DNA of 64,000 nt from Flavobacterium taihuense. GTDB taxonomy: Bacteria > Bacteroidota > Bacteroidia > Flavobacteriales > Flavobacteriaceae. This document shows positions 19,410 to 28,032 of this stretch, in pieces. The notes under the pieces were generated by a model that saw nothing but the letters and a program-made list of their open reading frames with translations, did no database searches and was not told the origin of the DNA. Made by a program: the position numbers and the translations under genes. The first letter of the stretch is position 1. Each line of letters starts with the position of its first letter. The DNA lies in the NCBI RefSeq assembly GCF_019351435.1, contig NZ_JAHWYN010000017.1:40540-104539 (forward strand), given 5' to 3'.

Positions 19410-20151
19410 CTCTCAATTCTTTTCCGGTTAATGAAATAAAAACATCTTCCAGATTTCTGGCATTTGCCGTAGCAGCTATTAAATCCTTTGGTGTTCCTTC
19501 GGCATAAATAATACCTCTATCTACAATAGCTATGTCGGTACAAAAATCCTGTGCCTCCGATAAATGATGCGAAGTATAAATAATGGTAGTTCCTGTTTTG
19601 TTGAGTTCCTTTAAGTACTCGATAATAACATTTTTTGAATGCACATCAACACCTACAGTGGGCTCATCAAGGAAAAGAATTTTTGGATTATGCAGAATTC
19701 CGGCAATCAAATTCACACGTCGTTTCATACCTCCCGAAAAAGTCTCAATACGCTTGTCTGCAAATTTCAACAATCCCAAAAAATCAAGGCTATCAATAAC
19801 TTTTTCTTTAAGATCGGTTCCCTTTAAGCCATACATACTTCCAAAATACAGTAAATTTTCTCTAGCAGTTAAAGTCGGATACAAAGCATATTCCTGAGGC
19901 ACTACACCAATTATTTTTTTGATTTCATTGGCATTTTTAGCATAAATCAAATTATCAATAGAAAATGAACCCGAAGTAGGTTTAACCAATCCGCAAAGAA
20001 TTGAAATCAAAGTGGTTTTCCCAGCACCGTTTGGTCCTAGCAAACCGAAAATTTGTCCTTCCTTTATATCCAAAGAAAAATCATTCAAAGAATACATTTC
20101 GGCATCTTTGTATATTTTAGACAGATTTGATATTTGGATTATGGATTTCAA
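19399..20151 (-). CDS. ABC transporter ATP-binding protein
   Basis: 250 residues. Walker A GPNGAGKTT, signature FSGGMKRR, Walker B ILFLDEPTVGVD and the switch His in YTSHH are all present. It resembles the CcmA/DrrA-like ATPases that partner with ABC-2 permeases, here the overlapping downstream gene. Confidence 0.92.
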   Translation of the reverse strand: MKSIIQISNLSKIYKDAEMYSLNDFSLDIKEGQIFGLLGPNGAGKTTLISILCGLVKPTSGSFSIDNLIYAKNANEIKKIIGVVPQEYALYPTLTARENLLYFGSMYGLKGTDLKEKVIDSLDFLGLLKFADKRIETFSGGMKRRVNLIAGILHNPKILFLDEPTVGVDVHSKNVIIEYLKELNKTGTTIIYTSHHLSEAQDFCTDIAIVDRGIIYAEGTPKDLIAATANARNLEDVFISLTGKELRDAI

Positions 20152-20166
20152 AATGGCAAATTATTT

Positions 20167-21165
20167 TTAGTTTATAGCATTTTTTAACTTCTTAAAAAAC
20201 ACTTCTTCTTTATCGGCTATAACCAAAAGTTCATTCGAAAGGGTATTGTAAACATCCACTTTAGTACTTCTGTTTTTATAAACACGAGAAGCTTCTACTG
20301 CAAAATCTCTCCATAAATCGCCAATAGTCGTCATTTCCAGTGATAACTTTTGTAATTCGTCGTTTTCTAATATAACAGCCGCTTCTTGCAAAAAAGCTGC
20401 ATATATAAATCGGAAACCACCGCCACCAGTTCCTATTTCCTCTTGCATTCTAACTATTTGAGCCAAATAATGATTGGCTTTCTTGGTTCCTTCTTTTACG
20501 GGCCATTTCTTAATCAGTTTGGCTACATATCGAATTCCACGAACACCTATTATTGGCATTGGTGCCAACATATCGCGACAGGTGTTTTTTATCCCTTTTA
20601 TAATTGCGCCTTTCAAATCTACATTGGCAGGAACTTGAATTGGATAATACATCTGACCTCTTGGCGCAAAAGCTCCTTTGGCAAAACGCACTTTATTCAA
20701 TTCGGCATGTGTAAGCGTCGTTACGTTTTCCATAACGGGGTCACTGATTAAATAATCCGTTTCCGTTTTTCCATAAACCACTAAATTGTGGGCGTTAAAA
20801 TGAAAACGATATTCATCTGGAAAATACGTTAAGTTGTACACTCCCACCTGCAATCCGGAAGGAATATTGTTTTTTAGATTTTCATCTAATGCTTTGATGG
20901 CACTGGCTTCACTAGAAAATTTCTGTCTCTTGATTTTTAACCCCAAACGTTTGGCCAACTTATTAAAAATGGAACCAGGCATGGGTCTGTAACTGATTGC
21001 TGGCGCATAATTCACTTTTAAAAAAGGCAAATAAACAAAGAAAAGTCCAGAACCGATTCCAAAAACCATCGGTTCGCTAATATTCAGTCCATTGTGTTTT
21101 AACAAATTGGAAGCAACTCCATTCTCACAATGAGCCGATTGATGATGTGTGAAATTTGTTTCCAT
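20167..21165 (-). CDS. BtrH N-terminal-domain protein, candidate acyl-ACP acyltransferase
   Basis: 332 residues. The N-terminus HHQSAHCENGVASNLLKHNG matches BtrH_N, a papain-like fold; Cys13, the His in FNAHNLVVYG and the Asp in LISDPV could form the triad. In butirosin synthesis BtrH transfers an acyl group from an ACP to an acceptor. In a flexirubin cluster the analogous step is joining the ACP-bound aryl polyene to the dialkylresorcinol hydroxyl, so this is my candidate for ester formation (inference). It overlaps the upstream small gene by one base. Confidence 0.75.
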   Translation of the reverse strand: METNFTHHQSAHCENGVASNLLKHNGLNISEPMVFGIGSGLFFVYLPFLKVNYAPAISYRPMPGSIFNKLAKRLGLKIKRQKFSSEASAIKALDENLKNNIPSGLQVGVYNLTYFPDEYRFHFNAHNLVVYGKTETDYLISDPVMENVTTLTHAELNKVRFAKGAFAPRGQMYYPIQVPANVDLKGAIIKGIKNTCRDMLAPMPIIGVRGIRYVAKLIKKWPVKEGTKKANHYLAQIVRMQEEIGTGGGGFRFIYAAFLQEAAVILENDELQKLSLEMTTIGDLWRDFAVEASRVYKNRSTKVDVYNTLSNELLVIADKEEVFFKKLKNAIN

Positions 21166-21569
21166 TAATTTGTTTTAAAATTTTTCAATTCTTCGATAGT
21201 TATATTGAATGATTCAGCATATTTTTTCAAAATAGAATCACTTAATCCTGAAAAAACTTTGGGTTTGAAGTGTCTTTTTACACGCCATTGCCACATTCCC
21301 ACATAACTGGAAAGCACGCTTAGATCCATTCTACTTACTTCCATAAAATAAGCAATCGGACTCACTTCATTCTTCTCAACCTTCGCTTTTGCAATAGCAA
21401 TTCGCTCACTTATTTCATCAATAGAATTTGATAACGCAATCGTTTTGGGTTCCCAACCAGTACTCAGTGCAGTGGTATAATTGCCTTTTTCATCCGTGGC
21501 GTAAACCAACTCTTTCATGTTTTTATTGGAAAGATTGCCTTTGTCTTGAGGAACTTCGTCTTTTTTCAT
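21165..21569 (-). CDS. Conserved small protein of flexirubin cluster, unknown function
   Basis: 134 residues, soluble, with no signal peptide or membrane segment. The central part (SPIAYFMEVSRMDLSVLSSYVGMWQWRVKRH) looks helical. The last base is shared with the BtrH-like gene, which suggests a functional pairing. I do not recognise a catalytic motif. Confidence 0.65.
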   Translation of the reverse strand: MKKDEVPQDKGNLSNKNMKELVYATDEKGNYTTALSTGWEPKTIALSNSIDEISERIAIAKAKVEKNEVSPIAYFMEVSRMDLSVLSSYVGMWQWRVKRHFKPKVFSGLSDSILKKYAESFNITIEELKNFKTN

Positions 21570-21578
21570 ATTATATTT

Positions 21579-22049
21579 CTATGATTTATTTTCTTGAATA
21601 AACAATGTAATTTCACCTTCCAAAAGTAATTCATCAGCTCTGAAAGTTTGACATTTCATTGTACATAAACTATATGATTCGGTAATAAATTTTGAAACCA
21701 ATAGTGCTTTTGTATAAATAACATTATTTACTTCTGGTAAAAAATGAATATTTAATGTTTTGATCCCACTAATGAAGCCAACTACATTAACATCGATCTT
21801 ATCATTTTTATTTTCATCTACAAAATAATCCTTGGCAACTACTGAAGAACACGTCTGCGCCATATTTTCAACTAAACCTGATTCCGTAAAAAAACCATTC
21901 TCAATAAATATGTTGTTCTCTTTAATTTCGAAAATAGTTTCGACTTTTTCGTCATCCATTTCCAAAATCATATCCACCATTAGCATTGGAGCCCGATGAG
22001 GCAAATACTTAATTATATCAACTGGATTTGAAGTTTCTTTTTTACTCAC
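21579..22049 (-). CDS. Hotdog dehydratase-like protein (ApeI/ApeP type) 1
   Basis: 156 residues of FabA/FabZ-like hotdog fold. The N-terminal motif LPHRAPMLMVD is shared with FabZ, and the helix motif GLVENMAQT keeps the catalytic-type Glu. The HFPG motif is replaced by ENGFFTESG, as in the paired dehydratases of aryl-polyene systems. It lies 17 bases from a second protein of the same type and probably forms a heterodimer with it to introduce trans double bonds. Confidence 0.75.
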   Translation of the reverse strand: MSKKETSNPVDIIKYLPHRAPMLMVDMILEMDDEKVETIFEIKENNIFIENGFFTESGLVENMAQTCSSVVAKDYFVDENKNDKIDVNVVGFISGIKTLNIHFLPEVNNVIYTKALLVSKFITESYSLCTMKCQTFRADELLLEGEITLFIQENKS

Positions 22050-22066
22050 GGTGTTGGTGTTATCAG

Positions 22067-22507
22067 TTATTTAGCCAAAACAGTCTTCAATTGACCTTTA
22101 GCTATTTCAACATCGTTTAATGTGGTCACAACATCAACCAAAGTAATACCAGCAAACTCCTGCAAAATAGAAACTTTAGTTCTAATCTCTTCATGAAGTT
22201 TAGGCAGTTTTAGTATTTCAATATTTTTTATAGAACCAATATAACCAGTTGGTGCTTGTTCGTTCCTTAAATAAAATTGATATCCCGTATGCAGTGCCAC
22301 CGACTGCGCCATGTGTTCTATCAATCCTGGTTCAGCAAGACTATCATTCTCAAAGAAAATGGTATGGTTTTGTATCGTAAATCCTGAAACCAATTCCGTT
22401 TCTGAATACGAATACAATTTATCCACCATTACAAATGGGAATCGTTGGGGAATTAAAGTTTCGACAAAAGCTTTATCTCCTAAAAAATTATTTTCAGCCG
22501 TTGCCAT
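22067..22507 (-). CDS. Hotdog dehydratase-like protein (ApeI/ApeP type) 2
   Basis: 147 residues from the ATG at 22507, which overlaps the DarB stop as TAATG; a TTG two codons upstream is less likely. Motifs IPQRFPFVMVDKL and FFENDSLAEPGLIEHMAQS place it with its neighbour in the FabZ-like family; the Glu is kept and the HFPG histidine is missing. Together with the adjacent gene it probably dehydrates the 3-hydroxyacyl-ACP intermediates. Confidence 0.75.
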   Translation of the reverse strand: MATAENNFLGDKAFVETLIPQRFPFVMVDKLYSYSETELVSGFTIQNHTIFFENDSLAEPGLIEHMAQSVALHTGYQFYLRNEQAPTGYIGSIKNIEILKLPKLHEEIRTKVSILQEFAGITLVDVVTTLNDVEIAKGQLKTVLAK

Positions 22508-23640
22508 TAACAAACCGTTAAATAAGCATAAGCATAAGAAAAACGTCCGCTTTCCGGAACAGATAAAAGAATTTTATTCCCTTTTTTTAATTTGCCGGAA
22601 TTCATTAATTCTTCTAAAGCCAGATAAATGGAAGCTGCACCTACATTGCCTACGTAAGCCAAATTCATAAACCATTTATCCATTGGGACTACCATACCTC
22701 TTTCGGCCAACGCTTTGCTCAATCCATCCACAAAATAATGCGAAGAAACATGAGGCAGGAAGAAATCTATTTCATCTGCCGAAACATTGTTTTTGGACAA
22801 CGCTTCGCCCATACTTTCAGCCCCTTTAACCAAAATAAATTCGTCCAATAATTTAACATCTTGTTTGAAAGCAAACAAAGATTCATTCAGCCATTGGTCT
22901 GGGTTGTAATCATTCCAAGGTTTTATTTCTCCGCTTTCCAGTTTATCACCACCTGCATACATGCAGGTTTCCAGTTCGAATGCATACGAAAAAGCTTCCA
23001 TCCATTCGATTTTTAAAGAAATGGCACCAGTTGGCTTATTTTCCAATAAAAAAGCCCCAGCCCCATCAGACAACATCCATCTCAAAAAATCTTTTTTGAA
23101 AGCCAAAATCGGCTGCTCTTCCAGATTCTTCAAATTAACCACCTCATTTTCATATTTCTCCGCACGCATCCAGGTTGACAATTTCTCGGAGCCCGTACAA
23201 ACTGCATTTTGCGTATTACCGGATTTTATAGATAAATAGCCATATTTTAAAGCATTCATACCAGCGCAACAAACTCCTGATGAAGAGTTTAATTCTAGTG
23301 TTTTGTTTTTCAATAACCCATGTACCATCGATGCATGCGAAGGCACAAGAACATCTGGAGTAGTTGTCCCACAAGACAATAATTCCATGTCATGAGCCGT
23401 AAAACGATCATCAAATAATCCTAGAATGGCAGTATTGGTCAATTCGGCATTATTATGAGTACTTTTTCCGTTTTTATCTAGAGCGTAATAACGACTAACA
23501 ATCTTATTATTCCTTAATATTAGCCTTCTGGCTTTGGAAGCGGTTTCATTTATTAAACCCAAATAATCTTCCATTTCATCATTGGAAATAGCGCCATTTG
23601 GCAAACATTTGGCCGCTTTTGTAATATATACATCAAACAT
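22507..23640 (-). CDS. darB: Beta-ketoacyl synthase III-like, dialkylresorcinol-forming DarB
   Basis: 377 residues of the FabH-like family. Cys125 in SGVCCAGMNA is the presumed nucleophile, and FLPHVSSHYF and YVGNVGAASIYLA supply the His and Asn positions. In known dialkylresorcinol clusters the DarB ketosynthase condenses two fatty-acid-derived units. The next gene is the matching DarA, only five bases away, which makes the assignment firm. It supplies the lipophilic alcohol half of flexirubin. Confidence 0.85.
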   Translation of the reverse strand: MFDVYITKAAKCLPNGAISNDEMEDYLGLINETASKARRLILRNNKIVSRYYALDKNGKSTHNNAELTNTAILGLFDDRFTAHDMELLSCGTTTPDVLVPSHASMVHGLLKNKTLELNSSSGVCCAGMNALKYGYLSIKSGNTQNAVCTGSEKLSTWMRAEKYENEVVNLKNLEEQPILAFKKDFLRWMLSDGAGAFLLENKPTGAISLKIEWMEAFSYAFELETCMYAGGDKLESGEIKPWNDYNPDQWLNESLFAFKQDVKLLDEFILVKGAESMGEALSKNNVSADEIDFFLPHVSSHYFVDGLSKALAERGMVVPMDKWFMNLAYVGNVGAASIYLALEELMNSGKLKKGNKILLSVPESGRFSYAYAYLTVC

Positions 23641-23645
23641 ATAAT

Positions 23646-24551
23646 CTAATTTATTCCTTTATAATAGTCTAATTCTTTCCTTATTTTTTGCATCTTGAAG
23701 GGATAAGTAAGAACGTGCAATATATAAACTATTGGTGAGATTAACCAGATAGCCAATAGCAAATACACTTTAAAAACTTTCACCCAAGATTTTCTGGACT
23801 CTCCTTTATTGATGATTAAATTAGACCATTTTGCAAAAATTTTATTGGCTGTTCTATCAACGGTAACCAAGTAAGAACTAACTTTTACAGCATTAATTTC
23901 TATTAATTTTGATTGTAAATTATCTAAATTATTTTGTTCCAAATTGGAAAGAATTGTTTCTCCAAATTTTGTAGATTCAGCAATATCTTTATTCGAAACT
24001 CCTGGTAAAGGAAAGATTCCCAGATATCTTTTTTTTACACCCGAAAACATCCATTCTACAATTGTAATAACACTTATCAAGTTGCCTACTCTATCCACCA
24101 AAGCAATATTCCCTTTTAGTACTGCATTATTTTGTTTCAACAATACTTTGACCTTTTCTTGCGCCATAACCCACATATTTCTGGAACCATTGATCGTCAC
24201 AACAGGAGTATTATTCAATAAAACTTTAGCCTCTGGACTTTTCAAAAAAGAATTCACAGGAATTGAAGGTGTTAAATACCAAACTTGATAATTTAAAAGA
24301 ATTAAATCAAATTTTGTGTTCATTATTTTTTCTGGGACTGGTTTCAATGCACTTGGGATTTGCAAAAATGATTCAGGAAAAGCTCCAAAAAATGCTTCAT
24401 TGGTCCAAGGGAATGGAAACGGTTTATCTAACTGAATTTCATAAAATGACACATTTATATCCGTTGAATTCAAAAGTGGTTTTGCAATATTTCTGGCAAT
24501 AGATTCCAGTTGTCCCGATTGAGAATAATAGATTACAAGGACGTTCTTCAT
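23646..24551 (-). CDS. darA: Dialkylresorcinol synthesis protein DarA (flavodoxin-like)
   Basis: 301 residues. The N-terminus MKNVLVIYYSQSGQLESIARNIA is a flavodoxin-type FMN loop; a hydrophobic segment near residues 260-285 suggests membrane contact. The family is usually named dialkylresorcinol condensing enzyme DarA; with a flavin fold, an oxidative aromatisation of the cyclohexanedione intermediate fits. It starts after a 297-base gap, so a promoter for darA-darB and the genes below may lie there. Confidence 0.85.
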   Translation of the reverse strand: MKNVLVIYYSQSGQLESIARNIAKPLLNSTDINVSFYEIQLDKPFPFPWTNEAFFGAFPESFLQIPSALKPVPEKIMNTKFDLILLNYQVWYLTPSIPVNSFLKSPEAKVLLNNTPVVTINGSRNMWVMAQEKVKVLLKQNNAVLKGNIALVDRVGNLISVITIVEWMFSGVKKRYLGIFPLPGVSNKDIAESTKFGETILSNLEQNNLDNLQSKLIEINAVKVSSYLVTVDRTANKIFAKWSNLIINKGESRKSWVKVFKVYLLLAIWLISPIVYILHVLTYPFKMQKIRKELDYYKGIN

Positions 24552-24848
24552 TGGGGTTAATTTTTTATAAAAGCGAATTTAACTTAAATTTATATTTTAT
24601 GCTAATAGTCGTCTGTTTCTCTAAAGCCAAAAAAGGACATATTATTCAGATTAAAGGCTAGAAACGAAAATTACACACTTTAATATCAAATAGTTATGGA
24701 AAAACATCAAAATTCACACAAATTATAATTGGAGTCTATTTCCTATATCAATTTGTTTTTTTATCATTAAACTATTGATCAAAAGCAATTTACATTTAAA
24801 ACAAAACTACTATTGCCCAAAATGAAATAAAAAATTAAATAATTGTTA
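24552..24848. promoter_or_regulatory. Largest gap inside the flexirubin operon, possible internal promoter
   Basis: This AT-rich gap of 297 bases is the only long one in the minus-strand operon. On the minus strand TAGTTTTG (24802-24809) fits the TAnnTTTG -7 consensus of Bacteroidota, but the resulting leader would be long (about 240 bases) and I see no convincing -33 element. No ORF or hairpin terminator is evident. Confidence 0.35.
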
Positions 24849-25730
24849 TTAATCATTGATTTGATTCCAAAAATCAAAATAATTAAACCACTGCAAAGGA
24901 TATCTTTTTACCATAGTTTCTACACTTTCGGCGTATTCTTTAAGTAATCCTTTTTCGTCACGATGTATCACTTTCGCTTCTCTGGTATAAAGATGGTAAT
25001 GCAAATTGGGTTCTTTCATTACATATACAAAAACAACAGGAACTTTTAATCGAGAGGCAATTAGGAAAGGACCAGCGGGGAAAAGTGCTTCCTCGCCTAA
25101 TAAGTTTTCACTTAAAGATTTTACCCCTTCAAAATACCTATCTCCTGTAAAACAAACCAACTCGTTCCTAGCTAAAGCCGAATTAATCTCAAAAATATGA
25201 GACAAATCATCGCCAATCAGTATAAAATTCACAGTAGGTTTATGGGTAATACTTTCCAGATATTTTTTTATGGTAGAATGCTCTAAATCGGTAGTGACCA
25301 AGCTTATTTGAAAATTGACATCAATCTCGCTAAAAAAATGTTCGGCGATTTCAAAATTTCCAATATGGGCACTAATAAGCACTCCCCCTTTTTTTTCTTC
25401 TAAAAGTTTGATAAGAATCTCTCTCCCATCATGTTCATAAGTAAACTTATTTTTCAATCCGGCACCAATCGCAATTTTATCTATAATAGTCTGGCCAAAA
25501 GTGTAATAACTATTAAAAACCATTCTCTTAGATTTAAAATAAGAATACCCCAATCTTTTTCTAAAATAATAAAAGATTGAGGTATTGCTTTTTTTTAGGA
25601 AAATAAAATAATAGCTTGCTACAAAATAAAGAATCAGATAGGCTGATTTAACACCTACATTTTTTATAAAAAAAACAAAGATTTTGTATCCTAAAACAGT
25701 GCCTTTAGATTTTCCATCCCATTGACTCAT
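24849..25730 (-). CDS. LpxL/HtrB-like lysophospholipid acyltransferase
   Basis: 293 residues with an N-terminal hydrophobic helix and the acyltransferase motif HIGNFEIAEHFF (HxxxxE). KVPVVFVYV and YPLQWFNYFDFW near the end are typical of the lipid A acyltransferase family. Such acyltransferases occur in aryl-polyene clusters. It shares one base with the ACP gene upstream, suggesting that the ACP donates the acyl group. Confidence 0.82.
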   Translation of the reverse strand: MSQWDGKSKGTVLGYKIFVFFIKNVGVKSAYLILYFVASYYFIFLKKSNTSIFYYFRKRLGYSYFKSKRMVFNSYYTFGQTIIDKIAIGAGLKNKFTYEHDGREILIKLLEEKKGGVLISAHIGNFEIAEHFFSEIDVNFQISLVTTDLEHSTIKKYLESITHKPTVNFILIGDDLSHIFEINSALARNELVCFTGDRYFEGVKSLSENLLGEEALFPAGPFLIASRLKVPVVFVYVMKEPNLHYHLYTREAKVIHRDEKGLLKEYAESVETMVKRYPLQWFNYFDFWNQIND

Positions 25731-25984
25731 TAATTAGCTTTTGCTTTTAATTTATTTTCGATTAGATTATAGAAACTTTGAAATGAATCTATTCCTACAA
25801 AATCTGCTTCAACTAATTTTACACCAAAGTTTGACTCGATAGAAACCACTAAATCAACATAATCTAAACTATCCAATCCTAAGGTATCTTTTAAATTTGC
25901 ATCTGACTGAATATCATCACTATCGACCTCAAATTCATCAATTAAAAACGCATTAATCTTCTCTATGATTACTTCTTTGTTCAT
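25730..25984 (-). CDS. Acyl carrier protein
   Basis: 84 residues with the phosphopantetheine site GLDSLDYVDL (Ser39) and the usual acidic four-helix pattern. The start is embedded in the end of the upstream KS gene (32-base overlap) and the stop overlaps the acyltransferase start. It is the second ACP of the cluster. Confidence 0.9.
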   Translation of the reverse strand: MNKEVIIEKINAFLIDEFEVDSDDIQSDANLKDTLGLDSLDYVDLVVSIESNFGVKLVEADFVGIDSFQSFYNLIENKLKAKAN

Positions 25985-27212
25985 TACTTTCTTTATACTT
26001 TTTAACTACTAATGCCGAATTCGTCCCTCCAAAACCGAAGGAATTCGACAAAAATATGTCAATTTTTTTATTTAAAGTGGTTTTAACTAAATTTAATTTT
26101 GCAGCATCTTCATCTGGAGTTTCCAAATTAATATTTGGGGCGATGAAATCATTTTGCATCATCAAAATAGAATAAATAACCTCACTGGCTCCTGCCATCC
26201 AACATTCGTGTCCTGTCATTGACTTTGTAGAACTCACATAAGGGTTACTTTCTCCAAAAACTTCAAATATGGCTTTCGCTTCATTGTCATCACCGACTGG
26301 TGTTGATGTAGCGTGAGCATTAATATAATCGACCTCACTGGCTTTTATTCCGGCTTCATCCAAAGCTCTTTGCATCGCTATAGATGGCCCTTCGACATTT
26401 GGCGTGGAGATATGACCACCATTGGACGAAAATCCATAACCCACCACTTCTGCCAAAATAGTAGCTCCTCTATTTATCGCTGATTCGTACGATTCCAATA
26501 TTAAAGTAGCACCACCTCCACTAGGAATTAAACCATCACGATTAATATCAAAAGGTCTTGAAGCTTTGGTCGGTTCTTCTTCCCTGGGAGAAAAAACACC
26601 CAAACCATCAAAACTACTCATAGCATATTTGTTAATTTCTTGTGCGCCTCCGCAAATGATGATATCCTGAAACCCGCTTTTTATCAAAAAATAGGCCAAT
26701 CCAATAGAATGTGATCCGCTGGCACAAGCTGCACTAACCGTCAAATTAATTCCTCTCAACTTAAAAATAGTCGAAAGATTCATCGTAACTGTAGAATTCA
26801 TGGATTTGAAAATAGCTCCAGAACCAATCAAAGCAGTGTCTTTTTTTTCTCTAATAATGTCTGTTGCTTCAATAACAGCTTTTGATACACTATCATTGCC
26901 ATACATAATTCCAACTTCGTTTTCATCAAAAAAAGCATCGTCCATATTGGCATTTTTTAATGCTTCAACCGTTGCCATATAAGCATATTCTGTTTCTTCG
27001 CCTAGACTTATTCTTTGTCTTCTCGTAAGTAAATTTTTTAAATCTGGTTTTGGAACCATTCCAGTTAAAGCGGATCGAAAACCGAATTCTTTGCGCTCTT
27101 GATCAAATGCAATACCTGATTTTCCTTGATATAAAGAATCCTTTACTTCGTCCAACGATGTTCCTATACAAGAATAAATCCCCATTCCTGTGATGACAAC
27201 TCTCTTATTCAT
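25953..27212 (-). CDS. Beta-ketoacyl-ACP synthase (FabF-like)
   Basis: 419 residues with Cys163 in TVSAACASGSHSIG, His in NAHATSTPVGDD and His in GHECWMAGASEV, so a complete KS active site. It sits between the ketoreductase and an ACP that it overlaps, forming a KR-KS-ACP block. By analogy with aryl-polyene PKSs it may be the ApeR-like KS that acts on early intermediates, but this needs phylogeny. Confidence 0.88.
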   Translation of the reverse strand: MNKRVVITGMGIYSCIGTSLDEVKDSLYQGKSGIAFDQERKEFGFRSALTGMVPKPDLKNLLTRRQRISLGEETEYAYMATVEALKNANMDDAFFDENEVGIMYGNDSVSKAVIEATDIIREKKDTALIGSGAIFKSMNSTVTMNLSTIFKLRGINLTVSAACASGSHSIGLAYFLIKSGFQDIIICGGAQEINKYAMSSFDGLGVFSPREEEPTKASRPFDINRDGLIPSGGGATLILESYESAINRGATILAEVVGYGFSSNGGHISTPNVEGPSIAMQRALDEAGIKASEVDYINAHATSTPVGDDNEAKAIFEVFGESNPYVSSTKSMTGHECWMAGASEVIYSILMMQNDFIAPNINLETPDEDAAKLNLVKTTLNKKIDIFLSNSFGFGGTNSALVVKKYKESNEQRSNHRED

Positions 27213-27228
27213 TTTCTTTTATACTGTT

Positions 27229-27960
27229 TTATGAATAAATCCCACCATTAATATTGATAATCTCGCCGGTAATATAGCTCGATTTTTTGGATACTAAAAA
27301 GCTAACCAGATCCGCCACTTCTTCGGCTTCACCAAAACGATTTACGGGAACCATTTTTATCAGTACTTTTTCATCAAGCTGACTGGTCATATCTGTTCTT
27401 ATAAAACCTGGAGCTACTGCGTTTACAGTGATATTTCTTTTGGCCACTTCTTGTGCCAAAGCTTTGGTTGCCCCTATTATAGCTCCTTTTGCAGCAGAAT
27501 AATTAGTTTGCCCTGCAGTTCCTTTTACTCCCGATAGGGATACCATATTTACAATTCGTCCGTATTTATTGCGCAACATTTTTTGCATAAAAAAGTTGGT
27601 CACATTAAAAAATCCATTCAAACTGGTATTCACAACACTGGACCAATCTTCTGGACTCATCCACATAAACAAACCATCTTTGGTAATTCCTGCGTTGTTC
27701 ACAATCGCCTCAACCAATGCTTCAGGATTTGCCTCTTGCCATAGCGTCAATACTGATTGCACCTCATTAAAATTGGCCACATCAAACTGAATAATTTCAC
27801 CTGTGCCTCCGTTTGCAATTACTTTTTCTAATGTATTTTCGGCAGCTTCCTTGTTGGAATGATAATTAATCAAAATATGGTAGCTGCTGTCTTGCGCTAA
27901 TTTTTCACAAATAGCACTACCAATTCCTCGAGATCCCCCTGTTACCAATGCACATTTCAT
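27229..27960 (-). CDS. fabG: 3-oxoacyl-ACP reductase (FabG-like SDR)
   Basis: 243 residues. The NAD(P) motif TGGSRGIGSA at the N-terminus, NNAG, and the catalytic Ser and YSAAK motif (NMVSLSG, then QTNYSAAKGA) are present, ending INGGIYS. It reduces the 3-oxoacyl-ACP intermediates of the polyene before dehydration (ApeQ-like). It lies 16 bases upstream of the KS. The housekeeping fabG is presumably elsewhere. Confidence 0.9.
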   Translation of the reverse strand: MKCALVTGGSRGIGSAICEKLAQDSSYHILINYHSNKEAAENTLEKVIANGGTGEIIQFDVANFNEVQSVLTLWQEANPEALVEAIVNNAGITKDGLFMWMSPEDWSSVVNTSLNGFFNVTNFFMQKMLRNKYGRIVNMVSLSGVKGTAGQTNYSAAKGAIIGATKALAQEVAKRNITVNAVAPGFIRTDMTSQLDEKVLIKMVPVNRFGEAEEVADLVSFLVSKKSSYITGEIININGGIYS

Positions 27961-27965
27961 ATTTT

Positions 27966-28020
27966 TATTTTAGATTGCTTCGCCAGTTCGCCCTTTGGGC
28001 TCGTGTGCAGATTTTAGATT
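27966..28020. repeat. TTTTAGATTGC repeat with inserted GC-rich hairpin
   Basis: Between the ammonia-lyase and fabG, two pieces of the TTTTAGATTGCAGA repeat are separated by a GC-rich stretch with GCCCTTTGGGC. It is a member of the dispersed repeat family seen at 15603 and 58250. Confidence 0.55.
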
Positions 28021-28032
28021 ATTGTCAAAAGA

